DNA from: Gerris lacustris
Taxonomy: Eukaryota > Arthropoda > Insecta > Hemiptera > Gerridae
Assembly (NCBI GenBank): GCA_951217055.1
Contig: OX578282.1
Span: forward strand, 41,344,329-41,408,328
Length of the DNA stretch: 64,000 nucleotides
Direction: 5' to 3'
Positions 1-11,148 of the stretch are shown in pieces. The notes under the pieces were generated by a model. The model had not been told where the DNA came from and did not search any database. It was given only the letters and a program-made list of their open reading frames with translations. The translations under genes and the position numbers were made by a program. Numbering within the stretch: the stretch's first letter is position 1; each line of letters opens with the position of its first letter.

Positions 1-272
1 ATTAATTGTTGCAAAAGGTTGGAATTAATATGGGATCAACAATAGGCTAATTATTACCAACCATCTAAATTTGATGAAATTTAGGATTGTGGTTTTTTAG
101 TAATGGTGGTTTAAAAAATGTTGAACACAGACGGGCAGAAAAACAAGAAACCTAAACTTTCCCCTGATGTTTGAAACGGATTTCTGTCTAGGTATTTTTG
201 TATTCGGAGACCATAAGAATAGTATTCTTCAGAATAAATAATGCTTCCATTACCTTCGGTAAGCTTGGAAAC
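1..272 (-). repeat. Family A1 repeat, truncated by the window edge
   Basis: Reads on the minus strand from the hairpin head (GCTTCC, TTACC, GGTAA with substitutions, near 240-272) through the CTCCGA and GACAGAAATCCGTTTCA-like block to the diagnostic 'AATTAGCC...TTGTTG...CC' segment. The same order of blocks recurs at 4385-4976, 9402-9760, 40990-41440, 48628-48930, 51836-52300 and 60331-61050. The rest of this copy lies outside the window. No coding capacity is seen. Confidence 0.75.
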
Positions 273-359
273 AAAAGACAAACACACAATTATCGATTCA
301 TGATTAGATTGAAAAGAAAATCTAATATAGCATTTTATTTTTGGATTTAAAAAAATGTT

Positions 360-665
360 CTACGGATTTTAAAGGAAATATCAGTCCGAGACAAGTCAAA
401 CAATCTTTCTCTCATATTCGATTTCATAATACTTAGCCCAGTGTTTCCATTTATTAATTTTATCATTTCCGTATGTTCATTTAATTATTATTGAACATTT
501 TATCAAAATTATTTTTAAAAAATAACTTCTCGACGGGGAATCGAATCCCGCGAATCCCGCTCTCTGTCCTCGTTTTATGCTATTTTCTCAGGAACTAGAT
601 TTATAAAACCACTTTTTTGAACTCAGGGGACCTTAAAACGTCATAATACTTTCTCTTTAAATAAG
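360..665 (-). repeat. Family B repeat with tRNA-like B box
   Basis: Matches 62690-63330 block by block: CAGTCCGAGACAA, the TATCAAAATT segment, CTCAGGAACTAGA and the 'TTTTTTGAACTCAGGGGACC' end. On the minus strand, at about 538-549, it contains GGATTCGATTCC, close to the RNA polymerase III B box, with TAGCATAAAACG some 30 nt upstream as a weak A box. This makes a tRNA-related SINE-like repeat plausible. It is non-coding. Confidence 0.6.
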
Positions 666-817
666 AAATTAAAAAATATGTATAAAAACTTCTTTTTATT
701 TGTGTCTAATCCAAATTTTATGGTTGCATGAAGGAAATAATCACGGTTGATAAAAAAAATGTTGAGTATATTCATATGACAAGACATCTATTTTATTTTA
801 TTTTTCTCGTGTTACAG

Positions 818-894
818 TTTGCTTTGTAAAAAGGATCGAGGTGACATATATACAGCTAATTTCATCTAGAGTTTACTGAAGAGAAGATAAACAA
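818..894 (+). other. Candidate 77-nt non-coding exon bounded by good splice signals
   Basis: A long T-rich tract (TTTTATTTTATTTTTCTCG) runs into TTACAG ending at 817, a convincing 3' splice site. At 894/895, ACAA is followed by GTGAGT, a near-consensus 5' splice site. All three forward frames of the 77 nt contain stops, so if it is real it would be an untranslated exon. I see no matching neighbour exon, and chance is a serious alternative in A+T-rich DNA. Confidence 0.2.
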
Positions 895-1775
895 GTGAGT
901 TTCTTATTTTGTATATATGTTTGTTTATTATTTTAGAAGTTAATTCTAGATAGAACTTCCTCAAGTCAGAAGAGCTGACTAACATGTATTATGACTAAGA
1001 ATTGTTATAGGCTAGCCACAGAGGAATCAAACTGTAAGAAAGTTGCGTTCGCTCTGTAACCTTGTACCTTTATTATAGACTATAGACTTTTCTCGCTGTA
1101 TTTCAAAGCCTGCGTTACAATGTATTGCGTTATAATCTAATACGTTAGTGCATATTTAACTATGAGGGCATCACAAATTAACATTCGTTGTTGCATTTCG
1201 TTCTTTATATTTCCCTAACGTTTTTAAAGTGCATTTGGAGTAATATTATCCCATGGATTAATTTATTCTTATAGTATTAAAATCAACATAATATGTTTAC
1301 AAATCCATAAAAGGAATAAAGTGAAAATTTATGTATAGAAAACTATATATAAATATATAATTTCTTTGGGTCTTTTAAGGGCTTGAAGAGAAAATGTATA
1401 TTTAAATAAAGTTTTCTATACATAAATAAATTTAAAAAAAGGGTTCACCGTCAAGAAAAAATTATAAAAAAGTGAGTATATTTTATTAACTCTTTTATGT
1501 CCATAAGGGTAAATAAAAAACATATGTAATGGTTAAAACTGATATTTTGTCCCTTATTTAGGGATATCTTCTAGCCTGTAATTATATTTCAATAATTATA
1601 TACATTTATCTTTTTTAATATAATTTTTAAATATACAAAATATATAGTCCATTAATTTATGTGGATATTATAAAAGTAATAGTGATTTTGCTAAAATATA
1701 TTTAAAATACTAAAATTAAACCAATAATTAATTATAATTGAAGAGGTTTTTTTTATGTGGACTTGTAGAGTAGAA

Positions 1776-1866
1776 CGTATAAGAAGAGTGAAGGAGATTT
1801 GTTGGAATAAAAATTAAACCCACACGGACTTTTATTCCAACTAATCTCCTTCACTCTTCTTATACG
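1776..1866. repeat. 37-bp inverted repeat (hairpin), 17-nt loop
   Basis: Arms 1776-1812 and 1830-1866 are reverse complements over 37 nt with a single mismatch. Each arm contains the block AGAAGAGTGAAGGAGATT. The loop is ATTAAACCCACACGGAC. No transposon ends or flanking duplication are clear. The near-perfect stem implies recent formation or a constraint. Confidence 0.85.
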
Positions 1867-2049
1867 CAATAATAAATTATTTTAAATTTAAAATTAAAAA
1901 CCATTACGATTCCAAATACATTTTTTTAACTTTAACTCTGTTAATTATGATTTTTAAAATACAAAATTAAAGAATTAAGTATTTACCTTGTTAAAGGTCT
2001 TTGTTGTTAAAACTAATAAAAAGTTTAATAACTTTTAAATCTAATAAAC

Positions 2050-2121
2050 AGCTTGGTTTTCCGGTGAAATTCGCGACACGAAGAGGTTAAAGTCCAACAG
2101 ATTTCACCGGAAAACCAAGCT
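2050..2121. repeat. Perfect 21-bp hairpin, 30-nt loop
   Basis: AGCTTGGTTTTCCGGTGAAA (2050-2069, plus T) is matched without mismatch by its reverse complement at 2101-2121. It stands alone about 180 bp after the 1776-1866 hairpin and shares no sequence with it. Confidence 0.85.
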
Positions 2122-2301
2122 CTTTATTACGAGTCTACCTGCGGAAGCCTACGTACCAAGTTAACTTTTAAATTGTCTAACTTTAAAAGAATTATTAGTC
2201 ATGATCACTTGCCTAGGTGTAGGTGTAAATAATATACACTATATTTAAAACCCCCTTTTATACTTAATTTTACTTGTATATTTTTTATTTATTTTTATTA
2301 T

Positions 2302-2595
2302 TAGGCCAAGCGCCAGAGACTTTGGACTAGAAAAAATTCCAATAAAGCTGAATTTTGGTTTATGGCTTTATTTTGTTCCCCTGATGAACATATCGTATCA
2401 TCGATGAGAACGAAGATATTGGCCAAAAACCGCATTTCGGTCCCTTTTTACCAAAATGGCGGCCAAAGCAGACCTCCCTCGAGGGGGAAAAATTAATATG
2501 TTCATCAGGGGACCAAAATAAAGCCATAAACCAAAATTCAGCTTTATCGGAATTTTTCCCGTTAATGGCCTTTTTAAGCTAACGCTCTTGGCCTA
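2302..2595. mobile_element. 294-bp palindromic MITE, TIR TAGGCCAAG, 3-bp TSD TAT
   Basis: The ends are TAGGCCAAGCGC on the left and GCTCTTGGCCTA on the right, each flanked by TAT (2299-2301 and 2596-2598). The arms (about 2302-2400 and 2497-2595) are complementary through most of their length, including the blocks CTGAATTTTGGTTTATGG and CCCCTGATGAACATAT. The central loop holds ACCAAAATGGCGGCCAAA. There is no coding capacity. A 3-bp duplication fits PIF/Harbinger or another 3-bp superfamily, and the superfamily is not resolved. Confidence 0.75.
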
Positions 2596-2662
2596 TATGT
2601 ATATTAAAAATGCCAGAGTAAAACTTATTCAAATCTTTTTTATCTGTTTTATAATTTATATT

Positions 2663-2940
2663 TTATGGGCAGTTTAAAATATATGCTGCTTCCAACATCA
2701 TTCTATTAAACTTATTTGTATTTTTTTCTAAATTTTTAGCTTGACTGAGATCTACTTTATAGTTATTTTTAACATCTCCTTTATGTTGTTTCATACGATT
2801 AATGAAAGTTTGTTGTGATTCGCCAATGTATTTATTATCTTCAGGGTACGTAGGTATGTGTTTCAATCTTTGCAAGGAATCGTGTACACGAATTCCATTA
2901 CTTCTTTTGGTACTTTATCTTTAAATTTGCTTAAAATATT
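2663..2940 (-). pseudogene. Penelope-like element GIY-YIG endonuclease remnant
   Basis: The minus strand encodes VPKEVMEFVYTIPCKD (about 2866-2915). After a frame change near 2866 it encodes NKYIGESQQTFINRMKQHK and then a segment ending NRMMLEAAYIL (2663-2845). VYxIPC followed by YIGE is the GIY-YIG signature as it appears in Penelope-like retroelements. The RLKEHK-like helix and the late catalytic-type glutamate in LEAAYIL also fit. In these elements the nuclease follows the reverse transcriptase and nicks target DNA. Here only the C-terminal nuclease remains. It is frameshifted, has extra residues between the two motif halves, and has no reverse transcriptase upstream (beyond 2940 on this strand). 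It is dead. It sits about 70 bp from a MITE. Confidence 0.7.
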
Positions 2941-2984
2941 TATTTTATTTTTTTATTAATTGGCTTCATCCCGAATTTTGTATC

Positions 2985-3720
2985 CGTACAGTCATATTTA
3001 TTGAAAGTATTCGCAACATGAAAGTTTCAAAAACTACAATTTTCAAAAATGCTAAATATCACCTGTGTGCTAAGTTGGTCAATTTTTACGCCAATTATCG
3101 TTAGACAAACTCACTTTTAAAACACCAAGTCTCTGAAATGAAGAACTCACTACGATCGTTTAACTTGTGATGCACCGCATTAAAAGAAAAATAATAATAG
3201 TAATTTGCTCTTATATATGCTCTATTTGTTTTCAATGTAACTAGTATGAAATATTTTTCGGGGAAAATTTTACATAAATATTCCTAATCTGCCGGTAAAG
3301 AGCTTTAAAATTATATGTAACATGCTTAATATGCATGAACATGAACGTATTTTCTAACACCCACATGTCTGCCAAATTTAAATTAAAAATCCGGTAAAGA
3401 ATAAAAGTTTTATAATAATAGATTAATATTCTTTTTCTAGTCTTCAAGACCTTATAATTATGAACAACATGGTGGTGATAATAAACGATGTTTAAGGTGT
3501 CCGCCATATTGGCCGGTTTCTTAAAAATATTTGGTGTAAAAGTTCCAAAGCAGATGCAGTTTTCACAAATGCTGAGATCCACCTGTTGCCTGTTTCCGAA
3601 TTTCGTTGTAATAGGTCAATTTTGACGCGAGTTATCGTTAGACCAACAAATAAACCTCAAACGACCAAACTTTTAGAAACCGTAAGTCTCCGAAATGAAC
3701 TCACTACTGTCGTTCAATAA
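2985..3720 (+). repeat. Family C, two direct copies about 550 bp apart
   Basis: 2985-3175 and 3535-3720 share, in order, CACCTGT, GGTCAATTTT, ACGC.A.TTATCGTTAGA and AAGTCTC.GAAATGAA..CTCACTAC followed by CGTT. A third, partial copy is at 32185-32240 (CAAGTCTCTGAAATGAATAA and GTTCAATAAA). The 113-codon open frame on the minus strand between the copies has A+T-driven composition (YYYK, IYVKF) and no recognisable domain, so I do not call it a gene. Confidence 0.55.
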
Positions 3721-3746
3721 ATAATATTTTTATTTTTATTTATACT

Positions 3747-3872
3747 ATAAACAGTTGTTTATGCAATAAACAGTTGTTTATACAATAAAAAGTTGTTTAT
3801 ATAATCAGCAGTTGTTTATACAATCAACAATTATTTATACAATAAACCATTATTAATACAATAACTGTTTAT
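3747..3872. repeat. 19-bp minisatellite, about 6.6 copies
   Basis: Six consecutive 19-bp units of the type ATAAACAGTTGTTTATACA plus a partial seventh. Units 1 to 3 are nearly identical and later units diverge. Each unit contains the palindromic core AAACAGTTGTTT, so the array can form serial small hairpins. Confidence 0.9.
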
Positions 3873-4384
3873 TTCTATTCTATGAGTGTTATTCACCTGT
3901 AGAAGTTACATCTAGCAAAAGAAATCGTTGTTGACAGAAACTTTGTATTCTGTATGAATCACATAAAATCTCCTGCCAAGTAAGCAGGTTTCTTCAAAAT
4001 ACTTGTTTGACTTTATTGCTTTCCTTCTTGTCGACCCAATTGTCTTAGACATTCTCTGCCGTCTAGATTTACTGTACATGGGTTCTAAAGCCCACTCCTA
4101 TCCTTTTTTCCATAGATGTCAAATCCTAGCCCAACGACCACTTGTTTCAAATTTCCAAAAGTCAGCTTTAGTTCTCTCCGTTCACTTTTTTCTATTGCAG
4201 ATAAAATGGTTGGTTGTCTCGAGGCTTAACCTCTTTTTCTAACTACACCTAATTTAACTCTGACCTGTTTTCCCAGATTTTATTTATAGAATCTCCTTAT
4301 GCTGTTTTAATTTGATAAGTCCCTAATGGGGTCATGTTGAAGGTGTATAAAAGTGTAATTATACCTAAATTAAAATATTTTGCC

Positions 4385-4976
4385 AATTAGAGTGGCACAT
4401 AGCTTTCTCGCTACCTATTTCGTATAATTTAATGATTTTATGCTTTTACAACTTTTTATTGTCAAATTAATTTAATTTCCCCCCTTTTTTTTAAATCTCT
4501 TAAAATTATTTTGATTTTCTACATGAATTTAAGTATCAATTTAGCAAAATTAAAAGAGCGAAGGTGGTTGAAATTAATCTGGGGCTACCAGCGGGCTTGC
4601 TTCTTTCGACAAACTATTTAAATTTCATAAATATCAGATAAGTACTTTTGAAGGTATAGATATAAATAAAACAATTTTTGTGCGCATGTGAAGAGAAACA
4701 AATGACCGGAGAAGGGTGAAACGTATGGAAGACCAACAATGGTTTAAATATTATGACCTAACATCCAAATTTCATTGAAATGGGACTAGTAGTTTTTAAG
4801 ATATGTTGGTTCGCAAAAATTGAGCGACACACAGACCGACAAACAGACATTGAGCTAAAAATGTTTTCTAATGTTTGAGAGGATATCTGTTTTAGAATTT
4901 TCTAAACTGGAAACAAAAGATTTTTGTTCTTCAGAACGATCACATAGCTTCCCTTACCTTCGGTAAGCTTGGAAGT
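4385..4976 (-). repeat. Family A1, apparently full-length copy (about 590 bp)
   Basis: Read on the minus strand it starts at the hairpin head (AAGCTTACCGAAGGTAA, about 4950-4976). It continues through the GACAGACA-rich block, CAATTTTTGCGAACCAAC, the GAAATTTGGATG-type core and the TTGTCGAAAG..GCCCGC block. It ends at the module CACTCTAATTGGCAA near 4385-4410. This same 3' module ends other A copies. There is no open frame. Near both ends a GCTTCC/GGAAGC hexamer is present but true terminal inverted repeats are not. Confidence 0.7.
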
Positions 4977-6130
4977 AACTCACCCGTTGAATTTCTCTTG
5001 AATAGATTGGCTACCCCATCAAACCCTCACTACTATTATAAATTATTTATAACATTTTTCAGTCTCTGGGTGGAGATATTATTATTTTGTTGTTATTTTT
5101 AGTTAATATAGTTAAATTAAGTTTGTTAATTAGTAAAAAAATTGCAGAAAATAACTAATAACATTTAATGGTAATTGACCTAAAACACTCATTATAACTT
5201 ATTTATTTTTCCCTTAAACTTATTTTTTAATACTTTGTTAATGAAGGTATAATATTTAAGTCAGCTTATATTTATTATAATTGATAAAAGAATAAAAGCT
5301 GTATTCTTAATTATTAGAGCTTACTAAAAGTCTCTTAATTAATTAAATTAATTCTAATGAAGGGTCCTGGTTTTGTTTTTTAAATTGTTTAATTTTGTTA
5401 ATTTTTTGTTCTATTATAAAAGTTCGAGTTATATATTCTATTCTATTCTGTAATATTTGTCTGATTCAAATTACCTATGGTTTTAATTTTTAAAATTAAC
5501 ATTTCCGTTGGGTCAGGCAACAACATATCGTTGTGTTTCCCAAATGGCGTAGGGAAGTCTGGAGTTTGGATAAACCAAAATCCATCGGATTTTCTTTAAA
5601 TCGACCTCTCTACACATGCTCTGGAAAATATGTCCTTGTTCTGTTTTTCTGACGTATTTTCGTCTTTAGTTGTTGCTCGCCACTCTATTGGTCAGCACTG
5701 CTTTGTAGTTTACCTCAAATTAATATATTATTGATGATGTTTTCTTATAATTGTGTCTTCTTGGGTATTAAAAATAAACTAAGTTTGTTGCGATATTTCG
5801 TCCTCAATTTTAGTAATTTTCAAGCAACATACTTAATTCTTTTGATTCATAAACTTGATAAAATAGGCTGCTCATTAATAATGAAAGTGTAATTTTAAAA
5901 ACACTTCTCGATAACGTCCAATTAGGAAATCCATAATATTAATTAGAATATATTCTGGAGTCAATTGGGACGAATGTCTCAAATTGGGGACGAATTATCA
6001 CAAAAAAACTCATTTTTATATACACCCCTGAAGACACTATTATAAGAAAACATTGAATATTTTATGGTTTATTCAGAAAATTTGCTGGCTATTATTGGGC
6101 AACAAGTTAGCAGTAAAGGGCAGAATAGAT
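4977..6130. other. Gene-free A+T-rich stretch
   Basis: No repeat shared with the rest of the window and no convincing coding frame. The reverse strand of 5500-5690 is somewhat less A+T-rich and stays open for about 30 codons, with no recognisable motif. Confidence 0.5.
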
Positions 6131-6134
6131 GTTC

Positions 6135-6290
6135 ATGAAAGAGAGACGTGTGTGGTGTAAGGAGTGGTTGTTGAAAAAGAGAACATTTTCCCACCTAAAC
6201 AAATGTGGGTCTGCTTAGGCAGCTTCTCTTCACGGTTCTGATTCATATAAGAAATTAAAATTTCTCAATACATTCCTGAGCCATTTGGCA
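6135..6290 (+). pseudogene. Harbinger-type transposase N-terminus, broken
   Basis: From ATG at 6135 the plus strand reads ERRVWCKEWLLKKRTFSHLN, then a stop at 6216-6218. A shift of frame before the stop continues as VGLLRQLLFTVLIHIRN. The sequence order (basic start, VW-x-x-x-WLL, HLN, LLRQL, then a RN-containing segment) is the layout of the N-terminal region of PIF/Harbinger transposases (HARBI1/ALP1-like). That region precedes the DDE nuclease. No DDE domain follows. A segment at 6413-6430, GGCCGGCTCACACAATCC, resembles a Harbinger terminal repeat, but no partner end was found. The sequence differs from the Harbinger family at 11-28 kb, so it represents a second lineage. It is clearly a fossil. 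Confidence 0.45.
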
Positions 6291-6299
6291 CACTGCTAA

Positions 6300-8095
6300 A
6301 CCTCGGTAAATAGTAAAAATGAGTGGTTGACCATGAAGTTCTTACATACGTTTTGCGTTTTGAACTCAAGTAAGGGTTTGAAGCGGTCGGATCCGAAAAA
6401 TCGTATCTGATGGCCGGCTCACACAATCCTATATAACTATTGGCTTTTCAATTCTAATTCAAACGCATCAATAGACCATCTGCTTCCAGAAAACGGACAT
6501 ATTCACCATAAACATTCGGACTAATTGGACAGATTTATCGATCCGAATTTCCAGACAGATTTAACGGACTTTAGGTTGATTTCACAGTTTGCTGATTTGT
6601 CACGATTGTTTTAAAATCTAATAATCATTAGTATAGATAACTGAATCTGTGCATTACAGGTTCAAAAATTGCTGTTTGTTTGAGTTTTTATTCATTAGCA
6701 GATGTTTACTTTAATTTGATGGAAAATAAGATATCATAAATAATATATGAGGGCATTGAGGTATTGAACCAAAACCATTGAGCTGGTACAGCGAAAATGG
6801 TAGCAGTGAATAGAGAACTGGCTAAAACTAAAGATCTTTCATCATGTGTCTGGAGTCCTTACCCAAAGCGTTGGAAGACTAGAACATAAATTTACAGCCA
6901 TCACTAATAATATTAATTGGTCATTCTGTCATACGAAGCTCTTCTTAGACTTATTCAAATCAAATGCCTGGTGTTTTTAGACAAGGACTTTGCCAATGAA
7001 CGTCTAATTAGTTAATATTGGTTAATTAGTTAAGCACTGTGTTTAGGCGAGAGAGGTATTTTCGTTAAGAATTTAATCCATGCGCTTAAATACTCTCCGA
7101 CCTAAAAGACGGAGAGTATTTGTAGTTGAATGTTGGTTAGTGAAATACAATATGGAAACAGAGGAGGAGTATAGCAGTGAAGTCGAGTTGGAAGGGACAG
7201 ATTCTCCACATTCTCAACTCATGACAGTGTACTCTAAGGTAGAAATATCCCCTGGCTTTAGGATAAGGGTAGGAGTAAATCTTTTCTGTCCTATAAAGTA
7301 GAGGAGAAGGGTTTTATGATAAATGAGCTCTCCTCGGTCCTCCGTACCTTGCCCTTGTATTTTTTTCCTCTTCCCTACCTTATTACAGCCATTAATTCTT
7401 TTCTTATTACTTTTTTAGCCCGACCCAAGTTCCAACATATTCCTTTCAATAAATTTAACTCTCTATCGTAAAATTCCTCTATCCTTTCTTCTTTTTTTGA
7501 GTACAAAATCCTCCTTTATAGTCGGATTGGTTTCCTCGTCCCGTCATTTACCTTTAATATATTTAAAAAAGAATAACACACAGACTCTAAACCTCCTTGA
7601 AAATTTATTATCCTCAGCTTTACCTCAATATAGGTAAGCTCGTGACAAAAGAAAAAAAAATAATTTTATAAAATCTATTAAATTAATGGCTCATTTTATA
7701 TTATTTATACGAGTATCGAAAAAACAAACTAAATAATTTTGTAACTAGGATATTGATATTAAAACAATAAATTATAATAAAAAAGAATCTGTATAAATTA
7801 CTAATATGTGCATCAAACCTAATATATGCTGCTACTACACCCACTGAACAGAATCAAATGCATCATTTTTTTCCAACTAAAGTAACCTCCTAGTAACCTT
7901 CTACCTACCCGGCCAATTAATTTAAAATATTATAAAATATATCTCTTCCCTACTCTACAGCTTCTGCTTGTATCAGGGTGAAATTTTACATGATTATATT
8001 TTATTTATTTACAAAACAAAGTGACATTTTTGACATATATAACAAAAATAATCAAAACAAGTCAAGTAACTGGCTTCCTTAATAAGACTTTTTCC
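6300..8095. other. Gene-free stretch with a small perfect hairpin
   Basis: At 7089-7120, AATACTCTCCG and CGGAGAGTATT flank a 10-nt loop. A 73-codon frame starting at 7080 overlaps this hairpin (RPKRRRVFVVECWLVKY, then an acidic METEEEYSSEVELE). The basic start is faintly like a Harbinger N-terminus, but I cannot support a gene. The rest is A+T-rich with nothing recognisable. Confidence 0.4.
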
Positions 8096-8099
8096 CGTC

Positions 8100-8290
8100 T
8101 TTTAAAGCTTACGTTTACGCGAGCGTTGCGTGTGAACGCTTGGGCGGATAACGTTTTCCGACGAACTCAGCCTGGGCATTGGTATAAATGAACATGTGTA
8201 CCAAATTTCATCTAATTCGGTGAGCTATTACTCATGTTATCGTCATCTGCAGATTTCGTGACGGTGATTTTGGTCGTTTTTTTCGAGATT
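8100..8290 (-). repeat. Family A2 fragment
   Basis: Minus-strand copy of the A2 3' half: the CGTTTACGCGAGCGTTGCGT block, GAACGCTTGG.CGGATAACGTT, the GGGCATTGGTA block and the CATGT.TACCAAATTTCAT core. It is colinear with 33655-33810 and, on the other strand, with 16600-16760 and 27430-27580. Confidence 0.75.
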
Positions 8291-8398
8291 CACTCCCGGG
8301 GTCCAGAACGTGCCATAAGGAACTTCGTTCCAAAAAAAAAAATTACTTGATTTGTTAGTCTTTAATTAGATATAATAACTTATCTGTAATGACTTTTA

Positions 8399-8581
8399 TA
8401 AATTAGTTGGCACTTCTTTAGACTGTTACTCCCCTTATAAAACAGAAGTGTGATGTTCCTTTGTTCCAACGTTCATTGGACAAAACATCCCTTTGTCTTA
8501 ATAGTCTTAATTTAGTCAAAGTTGTTTATATTCTAAAAAATTATAGGGGAGTAACAATCTTAAAAAGTACCAATTAATTTA
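8399..8581. mobile_element. 183-bp MITE, family D
   Basis: Ends TAAATTAGTTGGCACTTCTT and its imperfect reverse complement (AAGTACCAATTAATTTA) are followed inward by GTTACTCCCCTTATA and TATAGGGGAGTAAC. The arms are about 45 bp. The interior carries CCTTTGT/ACAAAG-type motifs in both orientations (TTCCTTTGTT, CATCCCTTTGTCTTAA). A larger relative with the same end pattern and motifs is at 44957-45311. Confidence 0.65.
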
Positions 8582-9401
8582 CCTACTCAGTTTTACTTTT
8601 TTCTAAATATAAAATTAAACCCGTTGCCGCGGGACAAGGGCTCGTATAATTGTAATGCATTGACGCATTCAATAATGCATCAATAACCCTTAAAAACTCA
8701 AGAAAACATTCATGTATAATTTTTTTCTTTTTTGTCATATTCATCTCCATTTTTCATATTTAAACTCCATTAACTTAGAAAATATAAATCCCCCCCCCCC
8801 CCTTCGAAAAAGTGCCAACAAATTATATAATTTGTATACACATATTCATAATGCTTATTTTATTTCAGTGAATTAGGTCTATTACTATTTGCATATTATG
8901 CTATAGTCTTTTTCTTCTTTCCGTTTTTTTTTTTTTTTAAATCAAATTGTGTTGCATAACATTACATAAATTCAATAATGTTATGAATTCAGGCGATTCA
9001 CTTGATATAATTATTATCATGATGCAAAACAACTCTCCAGTGAGGTTGCTGATCCACATGATAGCATGCTAATAAAGAAAAAAGAATTAAATAAAAATAT
9101 AAACACAGAAGAAGGTTAATTTACCGCTTGGAAATACTGATAAGGTTGGAGTCCACAGATGCCGCTCTTAACGAGAGAAATGAGAGGTGGGAGTTATCTA
9201 TCATCATGACCTTTGGTCGGATTTTTTTTTTAATCCTGTCTGCTTTCTCTGCTATAAATCTTTTTTCTTAAATATAAATCTTCTTCTCGTTCTGCGATTT
9301 TATCTTGAAATGTTTCCCTTTTTTCCCCCATTTCATTTACATGTTATTAAAATAAAAGTAGCTAGTTATTAATCTGAAGTTAGTCTTCTTTCTTTATTTT
9401 T

Positions 9402-9760
9402 GCTTCCAAGCTTACGGAAGCTACGTTATCATTCTGAAGAACGAACATTTTTTATGTCTCCGATTTCAAAAATTCTAAGACCGAATCAACAAAAAGGACA
9501 AAAAAGGGTATAGAAATTCGTTTCAGACACCAGGTCAACATTTTTGGTTCCGTGTCTGTCTGGCGCTCAATTTTTGCCAACCTGCATATCTCAAAACTAC
9601 TTGTCCGATTTTAATTAAATTTGGATTTTAGGTCATAATTAGCCCATTGTTGGTCCCTTATAAGTTTCAAACTTATGCGCATTTATTTCTTTTAAATGCG
9701 CACAAACGTACATTTATTTACACCTATATCTTACATATACATCTGGCTTTTATGAAATTG
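9402..9760 (+). repeat. Family A1 copy, 3' truncated
   Basis: Begins with a shortened hairpin head (GCTTCCAAGCTTACGGAAGC), then TTCTGAAGAACGAA, CTCCGATTTCAAAAATTC, CGTGTCTGTCTGG, ACTTGTCCGATTTTAATTAA and ATAATTAGCCCATTGTTGG. The match to A1 fades near 9760. Confidence 0.75.
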
Positions 9761-11003
9761 GTATAGCTTGTCAGGTTATTTGACTATTTTTGGTTTTAGG
9801 TTGTAATGTTGCTATAGAGTATTTTTAGAATTTTAGCCAAAGAATTAAATCGCATGAAATCTTATTTTGAAATGTAAGTTGCTAAACTTATTCTTAATAT
9901 CTATAGAACTTTGTTAAGAATGTCAAACGAATGAATAAATTTAGACGCAAGTTGAGTTCATATAGTCAAAAGGACATATAGATTTTAGTTTATTAGGTGA
10001 AAAAGGGGTGTTGATTTAAGTTTGTAAGATGAAATGGAGGTATAGATCTAAAGTTAGATTTGCATTGGTATAGTAACTAAGCCATATTACGTATAATAAT
10101 AGCAACCTGGATAGTCTACAGTCTAGACAGTTGACACCTGTGGGTCAACCTGGCTAATCTACAGTCGAGACTGTAGAGACACCTGTAGGTGCTTACATTA
10201 GTTAGGGTATATTTTTGCACTAGTGCCTTTAGATATACATTGGACAATCGCGAAGAAGAATCCTTTTCATATTCGTACAGATATGCGATGATGGGGGATG
10301 TTAGTTGCATTTCAAGTGGTAAGCTATCCACTTTTCTGTACATGCTACTTGTGTAAGTACTCGTACCAGCGCTGCCCTTTGTGATTACACTAGGCTAGTA
10401 GCAGTCTTGCAAGGTACTAGTACTAGTTAATAGCTCAATCCCTATACCAATGAAATCCCAGCTTGTCCATATGGTAAAAATCTGGTATAGAATTAAGCCC
10501 TTATGTTTAAAAGGAGGTAATGTAGCCGGCGGAAATATATACATGTAATGTACAAATAGTTAGGTGATTAGGAGAGGTATTATGCGGACTAACCCTGACT
10601 CTACTTTTTCAAAAGGTTGTATGACATTTAAAATTCGAAAATTTAGATAAAGGATTTTTATTATTACATATTGTTACTTTGCATAGATACGACTTATCCG
10701 TTACAGCCTGCCTAGTATTAACTTAGTTGTCTTATTTATAGATGTTTAAGAAAATTGACTTGGATGGGTTTATTTTTAAATCCATGAAATCTTTCGTTCA
10801 ATTATTTCCATATATTAAAATGCAAAACGTCTATAATTCACTTGAGCTTTAATCCATGCTTTTAAATAATGAAGATGTTCAGGGAAACTACTGATTAATC
10901 TTTTAAGAATACAAGAGGGTTTAAAGATTAGGATCCAGTCTCTAAAACTTATAATTGAGACCATTACGAACTTTCTTAAAAATCCAGTTTATAAACTGCA
11001 GGT
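9761..11003. other. Gene-free stretch with a two-copy 45-bp tandem repeat
   Basis: At about 10105-10190 two adjacent units share CAACCTGG.TA.TCTACAGTC.AGAC and ACACCTGT.GGT. The second unit contains a perfect 18-bp palindrome, CTACAGTCGAGACTGTAG (10159-10176). A 75-codon minus-strand frame covers this repeat and is not convincing as a gene. Nothing else is recognised. Confidence 0.55.
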
Positions 11004-11148
11004 TAAGGCCTCTTTCACACGAGGCAACTTAGTTGATTCAACTAGTTGACTGGTTGACTCTCAACTAGTTGACTGCCCGTGTGAAGACTTTTTCAGGCCT
11101 CTTTCACACGAGGCAACTTAGTTGATTCAACTTCTCTTCCCAACGGGA

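Noticed and set aside
3241..3582. 113-codon minus-strand frame, the longest in its region
   Set aside because: Composition follows the A+T bias, with no recognisable domain, and it lies between two copies of a non-coding repeat.
3747..3872. CRISPR-like array
   Set aside because: The 19-bp units are contiguous with no spacers. It is a minisatellite in a eukaryotic repeat landscape.
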